This document shows positions 1 to 8,181 of a stretch of DNA of 44,985 nt, one piece after another. The stretch lies in contig DHNC01000044.1 in NCBI GenBank assembly GCA_002406115.1, forward strand, positions 1-44,985, in the 5' to 3' direction. The notes under the pieces are model-generated. The model saw only the letters and a program-made list of their open reading frames with translations, searched no databases and was not told the DNA's origin. The translations under genes and the position numbers were made by a program. The DNA comes from Christensenella sp. UBA4626. GTDB lineage: Bacteria; Bacillota; Clostridia; Christensenellales; UBA1242. Within the stretch, counting starts at the first letter, position 1, and each line of letters opens with the position of its first letter.

Positions 1-648
1 ATACAATATTTTTAAGTAGAAATCAAACAAATCAACGCCAAACAGCAAGTCGCTGCAAACACTAATTGCTAATACCGCAAACAAAATTGTTACGCCATAT
101 TTAATGTTGAACTTCACAAATCCGTTTTGTCCGTTTAAAAACGAAGATACGAAATTGAACCCGTCAAGCGGATAAATTGGCAGGATGTTGAACATAACCA
201 AAAAACTATTTACAAGCATCACAATTTGAAGAACAAGGTAAAAATAACTCATAAATTCGTTTGGACATCCCAGTGTGCGATTGAAAATCAGATACACTAA
301 CATTGCAACGCTGCCCATGGCAAAATTGGCGATAATTCCAGCGGAAGACACCCATCTAATGCCTTTGCGATATTTTTTAAAGTTGATTGGATTGATTGGC
401 ACCGCTTTTGACCAGCCCACACCCACCAAGAGGAAGAAAATGAAGCCTTTAAGGTCAAAATGTTTGACCGGATTTAGGGTTAGCCTCCCCATTGCTTTTG
501 GTGTTAAATCCCCCATTTTATAGGCTGCCAAGGCTTGTGCATAACACCTAATTGACAAAGAAAATGTGAAAACAAAAAACAGTATTATAAATTGCAAAAC
601 AGCGTCAAGCGGATCCACGTTTTGGCTGAATAAAATTGATATTAACAT
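1..648 (-). CDS. M50 site-2-protease-family membrane protein with a lost zinc motif (3' end outside window)
   Basis: Reading the minus strand from ATG at 648 gives an open frame to the window edge (216 residues, no stop). Landmarks match the YwhC-type M50 family: 'AYKMGD' and 'MGRLTLNP' at about residues 42-60, 'AVPINPINF' at 82-90, a 'SAGIIANFAMG' helix, and 'NILPIYPLDG' at 154-163 with the third-ligand Asp (D162) kept. At the place where family members have HExxH the sequence reads R34-C35-Y-A-Q38, so both histidines and the glutamate are replaced. Four or five hydrophobic segments are visible. I infer a membrane protein that has lost peptidase activity but kept the fold. No Shine-Dalgarno precedes the ATG; a TATAAT box ends six bases upstream. 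The family is clear; loss of activity is inference. Confidence 0.85.
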   Translation of the reverse strand, partial: MLISILFSQNVDPLDAVLQFIILFFVFTFSLSIRCYAQALAAYKMGDLTPKAMGRLTLNPVKHFDLKGFIFFLLVGVGWSKAVPINPINFKKYRKGIRWVSSAGIIANFAMGSVAMLVYLIFNRTLGCPNEFMSYFYLVLQIVMLVNSFLVMFNILPIYPLDGFNFVSSFLNGQNGFVKFNIKYGVTILFAVLAISVCSDLLFGVDLFDFYLKILY

Positions 649-654
649 TCAAAC

Positions 655-683
655 ATTATATCAAAAAAAAAGATAAACGCAAA
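655..683 (-). promoter_or_regulatory. promoter of the M50-like gene, start predicted at its ATG
   Basis: A perfect -10 TATAAT (655-660, minus strand) lies 17 bases from a weak -35, TTTGCG (678-683). Only six bases separate the -10 from the ATG at 648, so the transcript would begin at or beside the start codon. It overlaps the recJ terminator. Confidence 0.5.
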
Positions 684-702
684 GTAATCACATTTATCTT
701 TC
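664..702 (-). terminator. intrinsic terminator downstream of recJ
   Basis: On the minus strand AAAGATAAA pairs with TTTATCTTT across a 15-base loop, followed by a run of T. It lies 30 bases after the recJ stop and separates recJ from the M50-like gene. Confidence 0.7.
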
Positions 703-733
703 TCAATTTGTTAAATTTAAAATTGATAAAAAT

Positions 734-3124
734 TTATTTTGAAGTCTTTATACTAACCAATCTATTGTAAAACGAACTTGCATTTAAAGGATTTCTTTTG
801 TTAGAAATTGATTCAATTGCAGAGTTATTTGCGTTTGTGACAATCAAGCCAAGTTCCTTAAAAACTTCCAAGCAAATGTAAAATTGCAAATAGTTATAAT
901 CCGACTTTTGTTTGGTTTTGTTAAGGATATTTTTGAAAAAATGATGGCAATAATAACCAGAAATTTTGTTTTCAAAAGCAAATTGCAACAAGCGGAAATA
1001 TTTGCCAAAAACATCACGTTGAAGGCTTATATCTTTAAGCACCATAATGTTTGTATCCAACACATGAGGCAAGTATATTGTTGACTTTGTATGGTGTTGT
1101 AACTCGCTTAAATACCCCATATTTAGTAACGGGTCAAGGAAAATTATTCTGCTAAAAGTGTTGAAATAATCAAAATTTGTTGGTGCCAACAGGATTGTAT
1201 TTAAGCCGGTTGCATCGCCAATTTCAAACACTCTATTGCGGAAAATATTGTTGCTATCGTAAATAGATTTGAAATTTATATAAGTGTTGTAATCGTTTGC
1301 AACAATCAAGGTGCCGTAAACATTTTTATCCATATCAAGCAGCATCCTAATCAATTGGTCACGATTGTAGTTGTTAAATTTGTAACTATCTTGGATTGGA
1401 TAGATAATCTGTTTGATATACTCTGCCAAAATAACGTCGTTGTTTTGTGGACGATATATCCCCTCGTAGTCGATTGATTTTACTATACCTGAAATATTTT
1501 TGTTGTTCCTAAATGTGTCAATGCTTAAATCCGCCAAAATGCTGCATTCAGTGTTGCCGGAAAGGACAAAATAATTGTTGCTTGCATTAAACGCCAACAA
1601 GTTGAAATTTGGATAGTTCAACACCAAGTGTTGTGGGTGCTTTGGCAAACTGCTTATCGTGGCGTTTTTCAATTTCAAGCAGAAAATTGGACGAGAGTTC
1701 ATATGTCCGCATGGCTCTAATTTGTCGATATCTTCCACCATTTTTAAGGTGATTTCGCTGCTATCCATTGCAAAATCGTACGACTTTGTTGGCAAAAAGT
1801 CCGCTTTATTTAAATTTTCCTCAACATATTTGTTGGTGAGTGCGGTAAATTTGTCGTAATTTTCAACTTTAAGCGTCAAACCTGCCGCCATTGGATGTCC
1901 GCCAAATTTTGTGAGGATGCTGCTTTCACTGCTAAGCAAAGTGTGAACATTTACGCCATTTACACTTCTGCATGAGCCGGTCAACTCATCCCCAACCTGA
2001 CTAAACAAAAAGGTTGGGCGGTGATATTCCTCCGCAATTCGGGCTGAAACAATGCCAAGTATGCCACTATCCCAGTCTGCGGAAGACATGACAATTGCAC
2101 TAATTTTGAAAATATCCTTAGTTTGCAATTCGGCTTTGACATCGTTGTAAACCCTGTCGCAAAGTTGTTGCCTTTGGTTGTTGAAATTCAAGATTTTGCT
2201 GATAATTTGCTTGATTTTAGTTGGATTTTCTTCCATATATAGTTCCAAACTAGTTTCAGCACTGCCCATACGACCGCTTGCGTTAATTTTGGGTGCAATT
2301 TTAAAGGCGATGTCGCTTGCCTTGTAATTTTCCTTGTTTATGCCGCACTCTTGCATCAAACGCAAAATACCGATTGGCATTTTTGACATATCTTTTAAGC
2401 CCAATGCCACAATTGCACGGTTTTCATCAAGCAAATCAACAATATCGGCGATTGTTGCAAGCGCACAAATCGGAAGATATTTAACTGCTGTAGCAATGCC
2501 GGAGAGTGCTTGAACAAGTTTTAATGCCACGCCTGCACCGCACAAGCAATGGAATGGATAATTTTTGCTAACCTTAGGATTGATAATCAAACAATCAGGC
2601 AAACTTTCGCCCGGTTCGTGATGGTCGGTCACAATCACATCAACGTTGTTTTGTTTTAAATATTCGACCTCTTGAACCGCTGTTATGCCGCAGTCCACGG
2701 TTATCACCAAATCTGGTTTGCTTTTTGCAAAAATTTTGTTTAAGGTTTCAACGGACAAGCCATAGCCGTCTTCATAGCGATTTGGCATATAATTGCTTAC
2801 ATCCACGCCAACAGATTGAAAATATTTGATTAAAATTGCGCTGGCTGTTATGCCGTCCACGTCGTAATCGCCAAAAATGAGGATTTTGCTGCCTCGAGCG
2901 ATGTGCTTTTCAATCTTCTCCACCACTGCGGTCATATCCTCAAACAAAAATGGGTCGTAAAGGTCAGAAATGCTTGGCGAAAGATATTTTTTCAACTTAT
3001 CTTGTGTGTCAATCCCTCTTGAATATAAAAGATGGACGAGGTGCTTGTCAAGATTAAACATCTTGCTCATCTCTAAAACAAATTCATTATTAAATTTTTC
3101 ATCCAAAGTACAAATATATTTCAT
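734..3124 (-). CDS. recJ: single-stranded-DNA-specific 5'-3' exonuclease RecJ
   Basis: 796 residues, close to the long RecJ form of Firmicutes. It degrades single-stranded DNA 5' to 3' in recombination and mismatch or base-excision repair. The DHH domain is intact: D86-Y-D88-V-D90-G-I-T, V-D144-C-G and D167-H168-H169. The DHHA1 part has the GGHPMAAG motif (about residues 410-420), and an OB-like and C-terminal extension follow, as in B. subtilis RecJ. The start ATG at 3124 has no clear Shine-Dalgarno; a TTGACA box lies just upstream. It is followed by its own terminator and lies next to secF/secD, an order shared with other Firmicutes. Confidence 0.96.
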   Translation of the reverse strand: MKYICTLDEKFNNEFVLEMSKMFNLDKHLVHLLYSRGIDTQDKLKKYLSPSISDLYDPFLFEDMTAVVEKIEKHIARGSKILIFGDYDVDGITASAILIKYFQSVGVDVSNYMPNRYEDGYGLSVETLNKIFAKSKPDLVITVDCGITAVQEVEYLKQNNVDVIVTDHHEPGESLPDCLIINPKVSKNYPFHCLCGAGVALKLVQALSGIATAVKYLPICALATIADIVDLLDENRAIVALGLKDMSKMPIGILRLMQECGINKENYKASDIAFKIAPKINASGRMGSAETSLELYMEENPTKIKQIISKILNFNNQRQQLCDRVYNDVKAELQTKDIFKISAIVMSSADWDSGILGIVSARIAEEYHRPTFLFSQVGDELTGSCRSVNGVNVHTLLSSESSILTKFGGHPMAAGLTLKVENYDKFTALTNKYVEENLNKADFLPTKSYDFAMDSSEITLKMVEDIDKLEPCGHMNSRPIFCLKLKNATISSLPKHPQHLVLNYPNFNLLAFNASNNYFVLSGNTECSILADLSIDTFRNNKNISGIVKSIDYEGIYRPQNNDVILAEYIKQIIYPIQDSYKFNNYNRDQLIRMLLDMDKNVYGTLIVANDYNTYINFKSIYDSNNIFRNRVFEIGDATGLNTILLAPTNFDYFNTFSRIIFLDPLLNMGYLSELQHHTKSTIYLPHVLDTNIMVLKDISLQRDVFGKYFRLLQFAFENKISGYYCHHFFKNILNKTKQKSDYNYLQFYICLEVFKELGLIVTNANNSAIESISNKRNPLNASSFYNRLVSIKTSK

Positions 3125-3139
3125 AATTCTTTTAAATTC

Positions 3140-3168
3140 AATATCTCAACTTTAAAGCAAAATGTCAA
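3140..3168 (-). promoter_or_regulatory. candidate recJ promoter
   Basis: TTGACA (3163-3168) and GATATT (3140-3145) are separated by 17 bases on the minus strand. The -35 is perfect and the -10 matches four of six. The 5' leader would be about 10 bases with no Shine-Dalgarno. Confidence 0.45.
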
Positions 3169-3218
3169 GTGCTTTATTTAATAAAATGTTTTGTCAACGC
3201 TATTCAATAATATAAAAA

Positions 3219-3244
3219 CAAAAAAGCCTTTCAAGTGAAAGGCT
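3219..3244 (-). terminator. intrinsic terminator of secD-secF
   Basis: GCCTTTCA pairs with TGAAAGGC around a two-base loop, followed on the minus strand by a T-run. It begins 8 bases after the secF stop. Confidence 0.85.
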
Positions 3245-3251
3245 CAAATGG

Positions 3252-4211
3252 TTATTTTTCGTCCGCTGTTTGTGCCTTAATTTCTGCTTGTTTTTGCTTG
3301 CGAACACGCTTTTTGCAATGAGTGATGCAAACGCTCCAAACAAAAGGCAAAATGTACAAGCAACAAGCCAATTCAACAACTGCAACAAACATGAGGTTAA
3401 GTGCAATATATTTAAGAGCGGATGGTGCAATCAAAACAAACAAAAGTCCGAAAACAAACACTGCGATTGCCAAAGCATTCATCCTAAATTTGGATTCTTG
3501 CATAGCGGTGCCAATTGCTTTTGCATAATCACCACTTTCCAACCAGTTTGCTTTACGCATAGATTCAAACACGTTGAGGCAGCCGTAAACAATAAGCAAG
3601 TTCAACACAACCATAATGGCAAATATGCTCAATCCAACTGTCAAACGCAAAATTGCACAAATTGAGATGAAGCCAGCCGTGCCAATAATGCAACTGAAAA
3701 TCACAGCCATTGCACTTGCCCCATTATATCTAATCATGGCAAACAAACTTGCCAAAGCAACCAACAACAAGATTGCAACTGCTGCGTAAATATAGTCGAC
3801 AGTCCTAACCACAGGAGCGACGTCAACGTGCTCGCTGATATTTACAACTTCGATGCCCAATTTTTCAGCAATTTTTGTGTTGATTGTTGTTTGGTCTTCT
3901 GCTGAAATGTCTTTCAAATAGCGAACAATCAATTTTGTGTCATCACCCTGACCATAAACTGAAATAGTGTCAAATTGAGTGTTAAAACTCTTAACAATTT
4001 GCTCCACTTCTTTGCTTGTTTCGGAAATCTTACGTTCGCTGCCGATTGTAACTGAAAACTCGTTATAACCAGCAATCTCAAAGTTGCCACGCAAGCCAAA
4101 AATTGATGCAACAACGACGCCTACAACCAAAAACAAAGATAACACAATCAAAGCAATTTTGTTTTTGCCAAAATATTCTTTATTTGACTTTGAAAAATCT
4201 CTATTAAGCAT
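3252..4211 (-). CDS. secF: protein translocase subunit SecF (divergent)
   Basis: 319 residues from ATG 4211. This start is chosen because AAAGGAGGT lies just before it; the frame also opens 12 codons earlier, inside secD. It overlaps the secD stop by 8 bases, so the two are coupled. One N-terminal helix (about 18-38), a periplasmic P1-like part, then five hydrophobic helices give the SecF topology; the cytoplasmic 'NVFESMRKA' loop corresponds to the family's VVFDRIREN. SecD and SecF use the proton motive force to help preproteins leave the translocon. Unusual: the membrane Asp that precedes VVVF in standard SecF is Gly here (G210), and the usual 'DFTGGT' motif near the N-terminus is not recognisable. 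Assignment rests on the partner gene, topology and remaining motifs. Confidence 0.85.
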   Translation of the reverse strand: MLNRDFSKSNKEYFGKNKIALIVLSLFLVVGVVVASIFGLRGNFEIAGYNEFSVTIGSERKISETSKEVEQIVKSFNTQFDTISVYGQGDDTKLIVRYLKDISAEDQTTINTKIAEKLGIEVVNISEHVDVAPVVRTVDYIYAAVAILLLVALASLFAMIRYNGASAMAVIFSCIIGTAGFISICAILRLTVGLSIFAIMVVLNLLIVYGCLNVFESMRKANWLESGDYAKAIGTAMQESKFRMNALAIAVFVFGLLFVLIAPSALKYIALNLMFVAVVELACCLYILPFVWSVCITHCKKRVRKQKQAEIKAQTADEK

Positions 4212-5514
4212 TTTTACCTCCTTTGTGGAAGTTGCATTTTTTGCCATCTTCGTTGTTCAAGCCCAAATACATTGCCACAAACAATCTCATCAATACAAGG
4301 CTTATAAACACGCTTACAAACGGCAAAACGAATGTCACCCAACCGAATGATTGAATGCTCAAACTTGGCATAAACATACAAGCAAAGCCAAGCAATGCAA
4401 ACAAGGTGTTATTCACAAAAATACGAACCAAACTTTCTTTAAACGCAAGTTTGAATGCAACGTACAATTTTATATCGTTTTGATAGTGACGTTTTGCACT
4501 TTCCAAAATAGAAATCAAGCAATCGGACATCAATAAATAGCAAAGCATCATGCCGATTATACCTGCAAAATTGATGTGTACGGTTGGGATTGATTGCAAC
4601 AAGAACAATCCGATAACAACATAGAACAACATCGCAAAGGCACTCACCCAGCCCATGCCACGATATTTTACAATCAACAAAACCAACATTGCAATAGCAA
4701 AAATCGCAAAGAGTACGTAAACGTAAATGCTTGCACCCATGCCGTATGTTGCGCTGATTTTGCCTGCATCAATCTTTGTCAAATTGACATCCAACATACC
4801 AGAACGGATTTTGTTTGCATATGTGTTTGCAATGCTGTGGCTTGTAAACGAATCACTTTGAATGAAAATCATACCATCGCTGATGGCTTGGTCGAGAGTC
4901 ATTTGAGTGAACAATTCGTCACCAAAATAGATATACATTGTGCCACCATCTGCGGTTGTGTCTGCAATGGATTGTTTTACATCATCGTTGAAGTCAATGC
5001 GAACATAATATGCCATAGTGCCATTTTCGCTGTTGTAATAGTCATAAGCAGAAACGTCTTTGATGTTTGAAGCGTCAACAAAAGCCTTTGTGCTGTCTTC
5101 TGACATAGAAAAACTAATTCTGGCAGGTTCACCAACCAAACTTGTCAAATTCGAGATATCATCATCATCCCTAACTGCCACTTGAAGAACGATTTGGTCA
5201 TCCCCCATGCGAGTGATTGTTGCATCTTCAAAGCCCTCATCTTGAATGATTTTGAGGATTTTTGACATTGAAGAGTCGGTCAAGCGATTGTAACTTGAAG
5301 CAACTTCACCGTCAAGCAATTCCGCACGATAAATAATCCTGTAATTTGAGCCAATATCCTCACCCAATTTTAGGTTTGACACAAAATTTGAATAAGAAAA
5401 ATATTTGCCATTGATTGACAACGGATAAGTGAAGTTGACAAATGCTGCCAACAAACAAACAACTAAAATAATTGAAAAAATAACAAATAAACTTTTTGAG
5501 CGTCTTTTAGTCAT
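4204..5514 (-). CDS. secD: protein translocase subunit SecD (divergent)
   Basis: 436 residues with an N-terminal helix (9-30), a periplasmic region and five C-terminal helices (about 262-420). Recognisable SecD pieces are 'LGEDIGSNYRI' in place of LGLDLxGG, a 'VGEPARISFSM' strand, 'DSFTSHSIAN...IRSGML' matching the FT-A-LA-LRSG segment, and D331 in the helix equivalent to the family's DANVLIFER. It works with SecF and YajC at the Sec translocon. Bacillus has a fused SecDF; here the genes are separate, as in many Clostridia. Start ATG 5514 has AGGAG six bases upstream and a strong promoter. secF follows with an 8-base overlap. Confidence 0.92.
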   Translation of the reverse strand: MTKRRSKSLFVIFSIILVVCLLAAFVNFTYPLSINGKYFSYSNFVSNLKLGEDIGSNYRIIYRAELLDGEVASSYNRLTDSSMSKILKIIQDEGFEDATITRMGDDQIVLQVAVRDDDDISNLTSLVGEPARISFSMSEDSTKAFVDASNIKDVSAYDYYNSENGTMAYYVRIDFNDDVKQSIADTTADGGTMYIYFGDELFTQMTLDQAISDGMIFIQSDSFTSHSIANTYANKIRSGMLDVNLTKIDAGKISATYGMGASIYVYVLFAIFAIAMLVLLIVKYRGMGWVSAFAMLFYVVIGLFLLQSIPTVHINFAGIIGMMLCYLLMSDCLISILESAKRHYQNDIKLYVAFKLAFKESLVRIFVNNTLFALLGFACMFMPSLSIQSFGWVTFVLPFVSVFISLVLMRLFVAMYLGLNNEDGKKCNFHKGGKNA

Positions 5515-5536
5515 TAAAAACTCCTAAATCAGTTAG

Positions 5537-5565
5537 ATTATATCCAAAATTGAGTTTATTGTCAA
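5537..5565 (-). promoter_or_regulatory. secD-secF promoter
   Basis: Consensus TTGACA (5560-5565), 17-base spacer, consensus TATAAT (5537-5542). The rest of 5566-5758 is AT-rich with no gene or element that I can support. Confidence 0.85.
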
Positions 5566-5758
5566 ACGAAACGACCTCAAAAACATAAACTAACCTATAT
5601 TATTTTTAATATAACTAAATAATTGCCCAAAAAGTTTGTTTAAATGCTTAAAATTAAGATTTATTTGCAATAATTTGCACACTTTTTTTGACATAAATTG
5701 ATAAATTTATTTTAAATTATAAATTAGCAAATTTATTCTGTATTTTAAATTGACAAAT

Positions 5759-6154
5759 TTATGCGGTCTTTTTGCTGGTGAGTTTGAAAATGACGGCTGC
5801 GACGACTGCAACAACCACTGCGAACAACAAATCAAACACCAAACTTACGCTGAATGTAAATTTTCCGTTTAAGATTGAGAACACAACAAAAGCCAAAACA
5901 GCATAAATCAAACCTGCGATAACCGCCCTCAACAACAATTTTTCTAAGGTGGATTTTTTAAGCATAATAACCACAAAAAACAACGACAATGCTTTGATAA
6001 TATCGTTTACATATGCGACAACTTTGCTTGGCAAATCCGCAAATTTCAAAATCACTGCAAACAAAACAGTGCCTATTAAAGTGATAACCAAACCAAACAA
6101 GCAACTTTTTAAAATTGAGAGCACTGCTCCGCCCTTAAATTTTCCTTTTTCCAT
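5759..6154 (-). CDS. TIGR04086-type small membrane protein (YrzE-like)
   Basis: 131 residues with four predicted transmembrane helices (about 14-32, 45-61, 72-93 and 103-125) and basic ends. The size, topology and place between secDF and yajC match the TIGR04086/YrzE family of Firmicutes, whose function is not known. The start ATG at 6154 follows AGGAGGC with a good spacing. Placement beside SecD, SecF and YajC suggests a link with export or the membrane, but that is inference only. Confidence 0.72.
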   Translation of the reverse strand: MEKGKFKGGAVLSILKSCLFGLVITLIGTVLFAVILKFADLPSKVVAYVNDIIKALSLFFVVIMLKKSTLEKLLLRAVIAGLIYAVLAFVVFSILNGKFTFSVSLVFDLLFAVVVAVVAAVIFKLTSKKTA

Positions 6155-6249
6155 TTTTGCCTCCTACTATAACTTATTTTTTGCTCTCAGGTTGAGAACA
6201 GAAAATAATGTTGCAAAAAGGCTTGTTTTGTCTGAATGACAAGTTAAAC

Positions 6250-6307
6250 AAAAAAAATGCCACAAATTTTGAGTTATTATTTTAATAATTCACTCATTAT
6301 GGCATCT
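6250..6307 (-). terminator. probable intrinsic terminator downstream of yajC
   Basis: On the minus strand GATGCCA and TGGCAT form the outer stem, with TTATTA/TAATAA-type pairing inside, followed by eight T. It follows yajC after an intervening stretch that carries the hairpin repeat at 6355-6398. Confidence 0.65.
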
Positions 6308-6354
6308 TTTTGCTAACAAAAACTTTTATTTAAAATTAGTTTATTGTGCTTTAC

Positions 6355-6398
6355 AACAAACCAGATTTATAAGCATCAGCGAAATAAATTGGTCTATT
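6355..6398 (-). repeat. dispersed 3' hairpin repeat, copy 1 (yajC)
   Basis: In the mRNA sense GACCAATTTAT pairs with ATAAATCTGGTT around a loop TTCGCTGATGCTT. It starts at the yajC stop codon. It belongs to a six-copy family in this window (others at 24099, 26301, 30920, 42925 and 44914). The sequence also reads as an open frame R-P-I-Y-F-A-D-A-Y-K-S-G-L. Confidence 0.8.
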
Positions 6399-6843
6399 TT
6401 GAAGATTTCTTTTCAGTTTTGGCAGGTTTTTCTGCTTTTTCTGCCTTAACTTCTTTTGCTGGTTCAGCTTTTTCTTCTTTTTCTTGTTTTGGTGCAACTT
6501 CCTCTTTCTTTTCAGCAACTTGTTGTGGTTTTACAACAACTTTTTTTGTTGCAGGTTGTTGTTCTTCCTTGCCAAAAACATAATAAATTGCATTTGCATG
6601 AACTGTGAAATAACCAGTATGCTCGCCTTTGCCGGTTTTTAATACAAAATATTTGTATTCATCTTCGGTGAAACTTTCAACAACTTCACCAACCACACCA
6701 GTGTCGGTCATAACCTTGTCGCCTGGTTTAAGGTCTTCACGCATTGAGCCAAGTTCTGTGTTAAATTTTTTCTTTTTGAAATATGACAAAACGAACAATG
6801 CGACAACCAAGACAAGCAAAACTACCAATAAAACAATTTCCAT
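6394..6843 (-). CDS. yajC: preprotein translocase accessory subunit YajC
   Basis: 149 residues: an N-terminal helix (about 3-20), a basic stretch, then the YajC core with 'MREDLKPGDKVMTDTGVVGEV' features (G-D-V-T-G-G-V pattern) to about residue 90. YajC binds SecDF at the translocon. Family members are usually 85-110 residues; here the last 55 or so are a Lys/Glu/Ala/Pro-rich low-complexity tail that should be disordered and cytoplasmic. Start ATG 6843 follows AAGGGG. Its stop (6394-6396) is overlapped by the hairpin repeat. Confidence 0.95.
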   Translation of the reverse strand: MEIVLLVVLLVLVVALFVLSYFKKKKFNTELGSMREDLKPGDKVMTDTGVVGEVVESFTEDEYKYFVLKTGKGEHTGYFTVHANAIYYVFGKEEQQPATKKVVVKPQQVAEKKEEVAPKQEKEEKAEPAKEVKAEKAEKPAKTEKKSSK

Positions 6844-6868
6844 AATTTTCCCCTTTTAAACTTTGTTT

Positions 6869-6898
6869 ATTGTATCAAAACATCAGACACACTGTCAA
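6869..6898 (-). promoter_or_regulatory. yajC promoter
   Basis: TTGACA (6893-6898), 18-base spacer, TACAAT (6869-6874), 25 bases before the yajC start. Confidence 0.7.
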
Positions 6899-7014
6899 AC
6901 CTTTTTTACAAATATATAAAATTAAAATGTAAATATTTTAAACTTTTATGTCACAAAATGCACTATTTTGTTTGATATGTTGGCTTTTTGTTTGATAACA
7001 AAAATTTAATTATT

Positions 7015-8133
7015 TTAATCAGTGATTCCGTATTTAGAATAAAACTCTTTTTTAAATTCCAAAAACCTATCATTATTTATTGCTTCACGCATATTTTCCA
7101 TCATCTTTAAAGTGAAACGAATGTTGTGCAGGCTAAGCAACCTTGCGCCCAAAATTTCGTTGCACATCACCAAGTGGTGCAAATATGCTTTTGTGTGATT
7201 ACGGCAGCAATAACAATCGCATTCGTCATCAAGCGTGCTGAAATCTTCCTTATATTTTGCATTTTTAAGGGTAACTTTGCCATGGCTTGTCATAGCCAGT
7301 CCGTTGCGGGCAACACGAGTTTGCAAAACGCAGTCGAACATATCAATACCACGCTCCACCCCTTCAAAAATATAGTCAGGTGTGCCAACGCCCATCATAT
7401 ATCTTGGCATATTTTCAGGGTAATGAGGTTTCATAACATCCAGCATTTCAATCATGGTTTGTTTTGGTTCACCGACTGAAAGACCGCCAATTGCTATGCC
7501 GCATTTGCAGTATTTTTTTGTTTCATTGAGGCTTTTTAAACGCAAATCTGGGTAAAAATTGCCCTGCACGATTGGAAAAAGCATCTGATTTTCATTTTTA
7601 TGAGTCTTTACGCATCTATCAAGCCAATCAAGCGTGCGGTTCATGGCTTTTTCTGCTTCTTCGTGCGTCACGCCTGGTTCGGTGCAAACATCAAACGCCA
7701 TAATAATGTCGGCACCAATATTGTTTTCTATTTGCATAACTTTTTCCGGCGTAAAGAACAATTTTGCACCTGACAAGTGGTTTTTAAATTCAACACCTTC
7801 GTCAGTAATTTTCCTCAAATCTGCCAACGAAAAAACTTGAAAACCGCCACTATCCGTAAGCATTGGTCGGTTAAAATTCATAAACTTGTGAACGCCACCC
7901 GCCTTTTTTATAAGTTCGTCACCTGGGCGAATGTGCAAATGATAGGTGTTTGCCAAAATAATTTGCGCACCAACATCATACAAATCGTCGCTGGTGAGCG
8001 ATTTTACTGTTGCAAGTGTGCCAACTGGCATAAAAATTGGCGTGTAAATATCACCATGCGGTGTGTGCAACACCCCAGTTCTTGCCCCACTGTTTGGATC
8101 CACGTGCAAAATTTCGTAACTAAATTTTTCCAT
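7015..8133 (-). CDS. tgt: queuine tRNA-ribosyltransferase (tRNA-guanine transglycosylase)
   Basis: 372 residues, the normal length. It exchanges guanine-34 of GUN-anticodon tRNAs for preQ1. Visible residues are D94 in DSGGFQVFSL, the GGLSVGEP motif (216-223), the nucleophile D267 in F-D-C-V-L, and the zinc site C305, C307, C310 and H336 (SLHN). The segment after the nucleophile reads QTRVARNG where the family usually has PTRNARNG, a mild variation. AAGGAA precedes the start. queA lies directly upstream, the next enzyme of queuosine synthesis, and ruvBA precede that, the same order as in Bacillus. Confidence 0.97.
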   Translation of the reverse strand: MEKFSYEILHVDPNSGARTGVLHTPHGDIYTPIFMPVGTLATVKSLTSDDLYDVGAQIILANTYHLHIRPGDELIKKAGGVHKFMNFNRPMLTDSGGFQVFSLADLRKITDEGVEFKNHLSGAKLFFTPEKVMQIENNIGADIIMAFDVCTEPGVTHEEAEKAMNRTLDWLDRCVKTHKNENQMLFPIVQGNFYPDLRLKSLNETKKYCKCGIAIGGLSVGEPKQTMIEMLDVMKPHYPENMPRYMMGVGTPDYIFEGVERGIDMFDCVLQTRVARNGLAMTSHGKVTLKNAKYKEDFSTLDDECDCYCCRNHTKAYLHHLVMCNEILGARLLSLHNIRFTLKMMENMREAINNDRFLEFKKEFYSKYGITD

Positions 8134-8181
8134 AATTTTTCCTTAAATTTTTATCGCAATTTCCCCTTAGGTTTCGCACAC

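Noticed and set aside
6182..6198. Palindrome GCTCTCAGGTTGAGAAC upstream of the gene at 5759
   Set aside because: It could be an operator, but no promoter boxes are clear around it and no second copy was seen, so it is not listed as a site.
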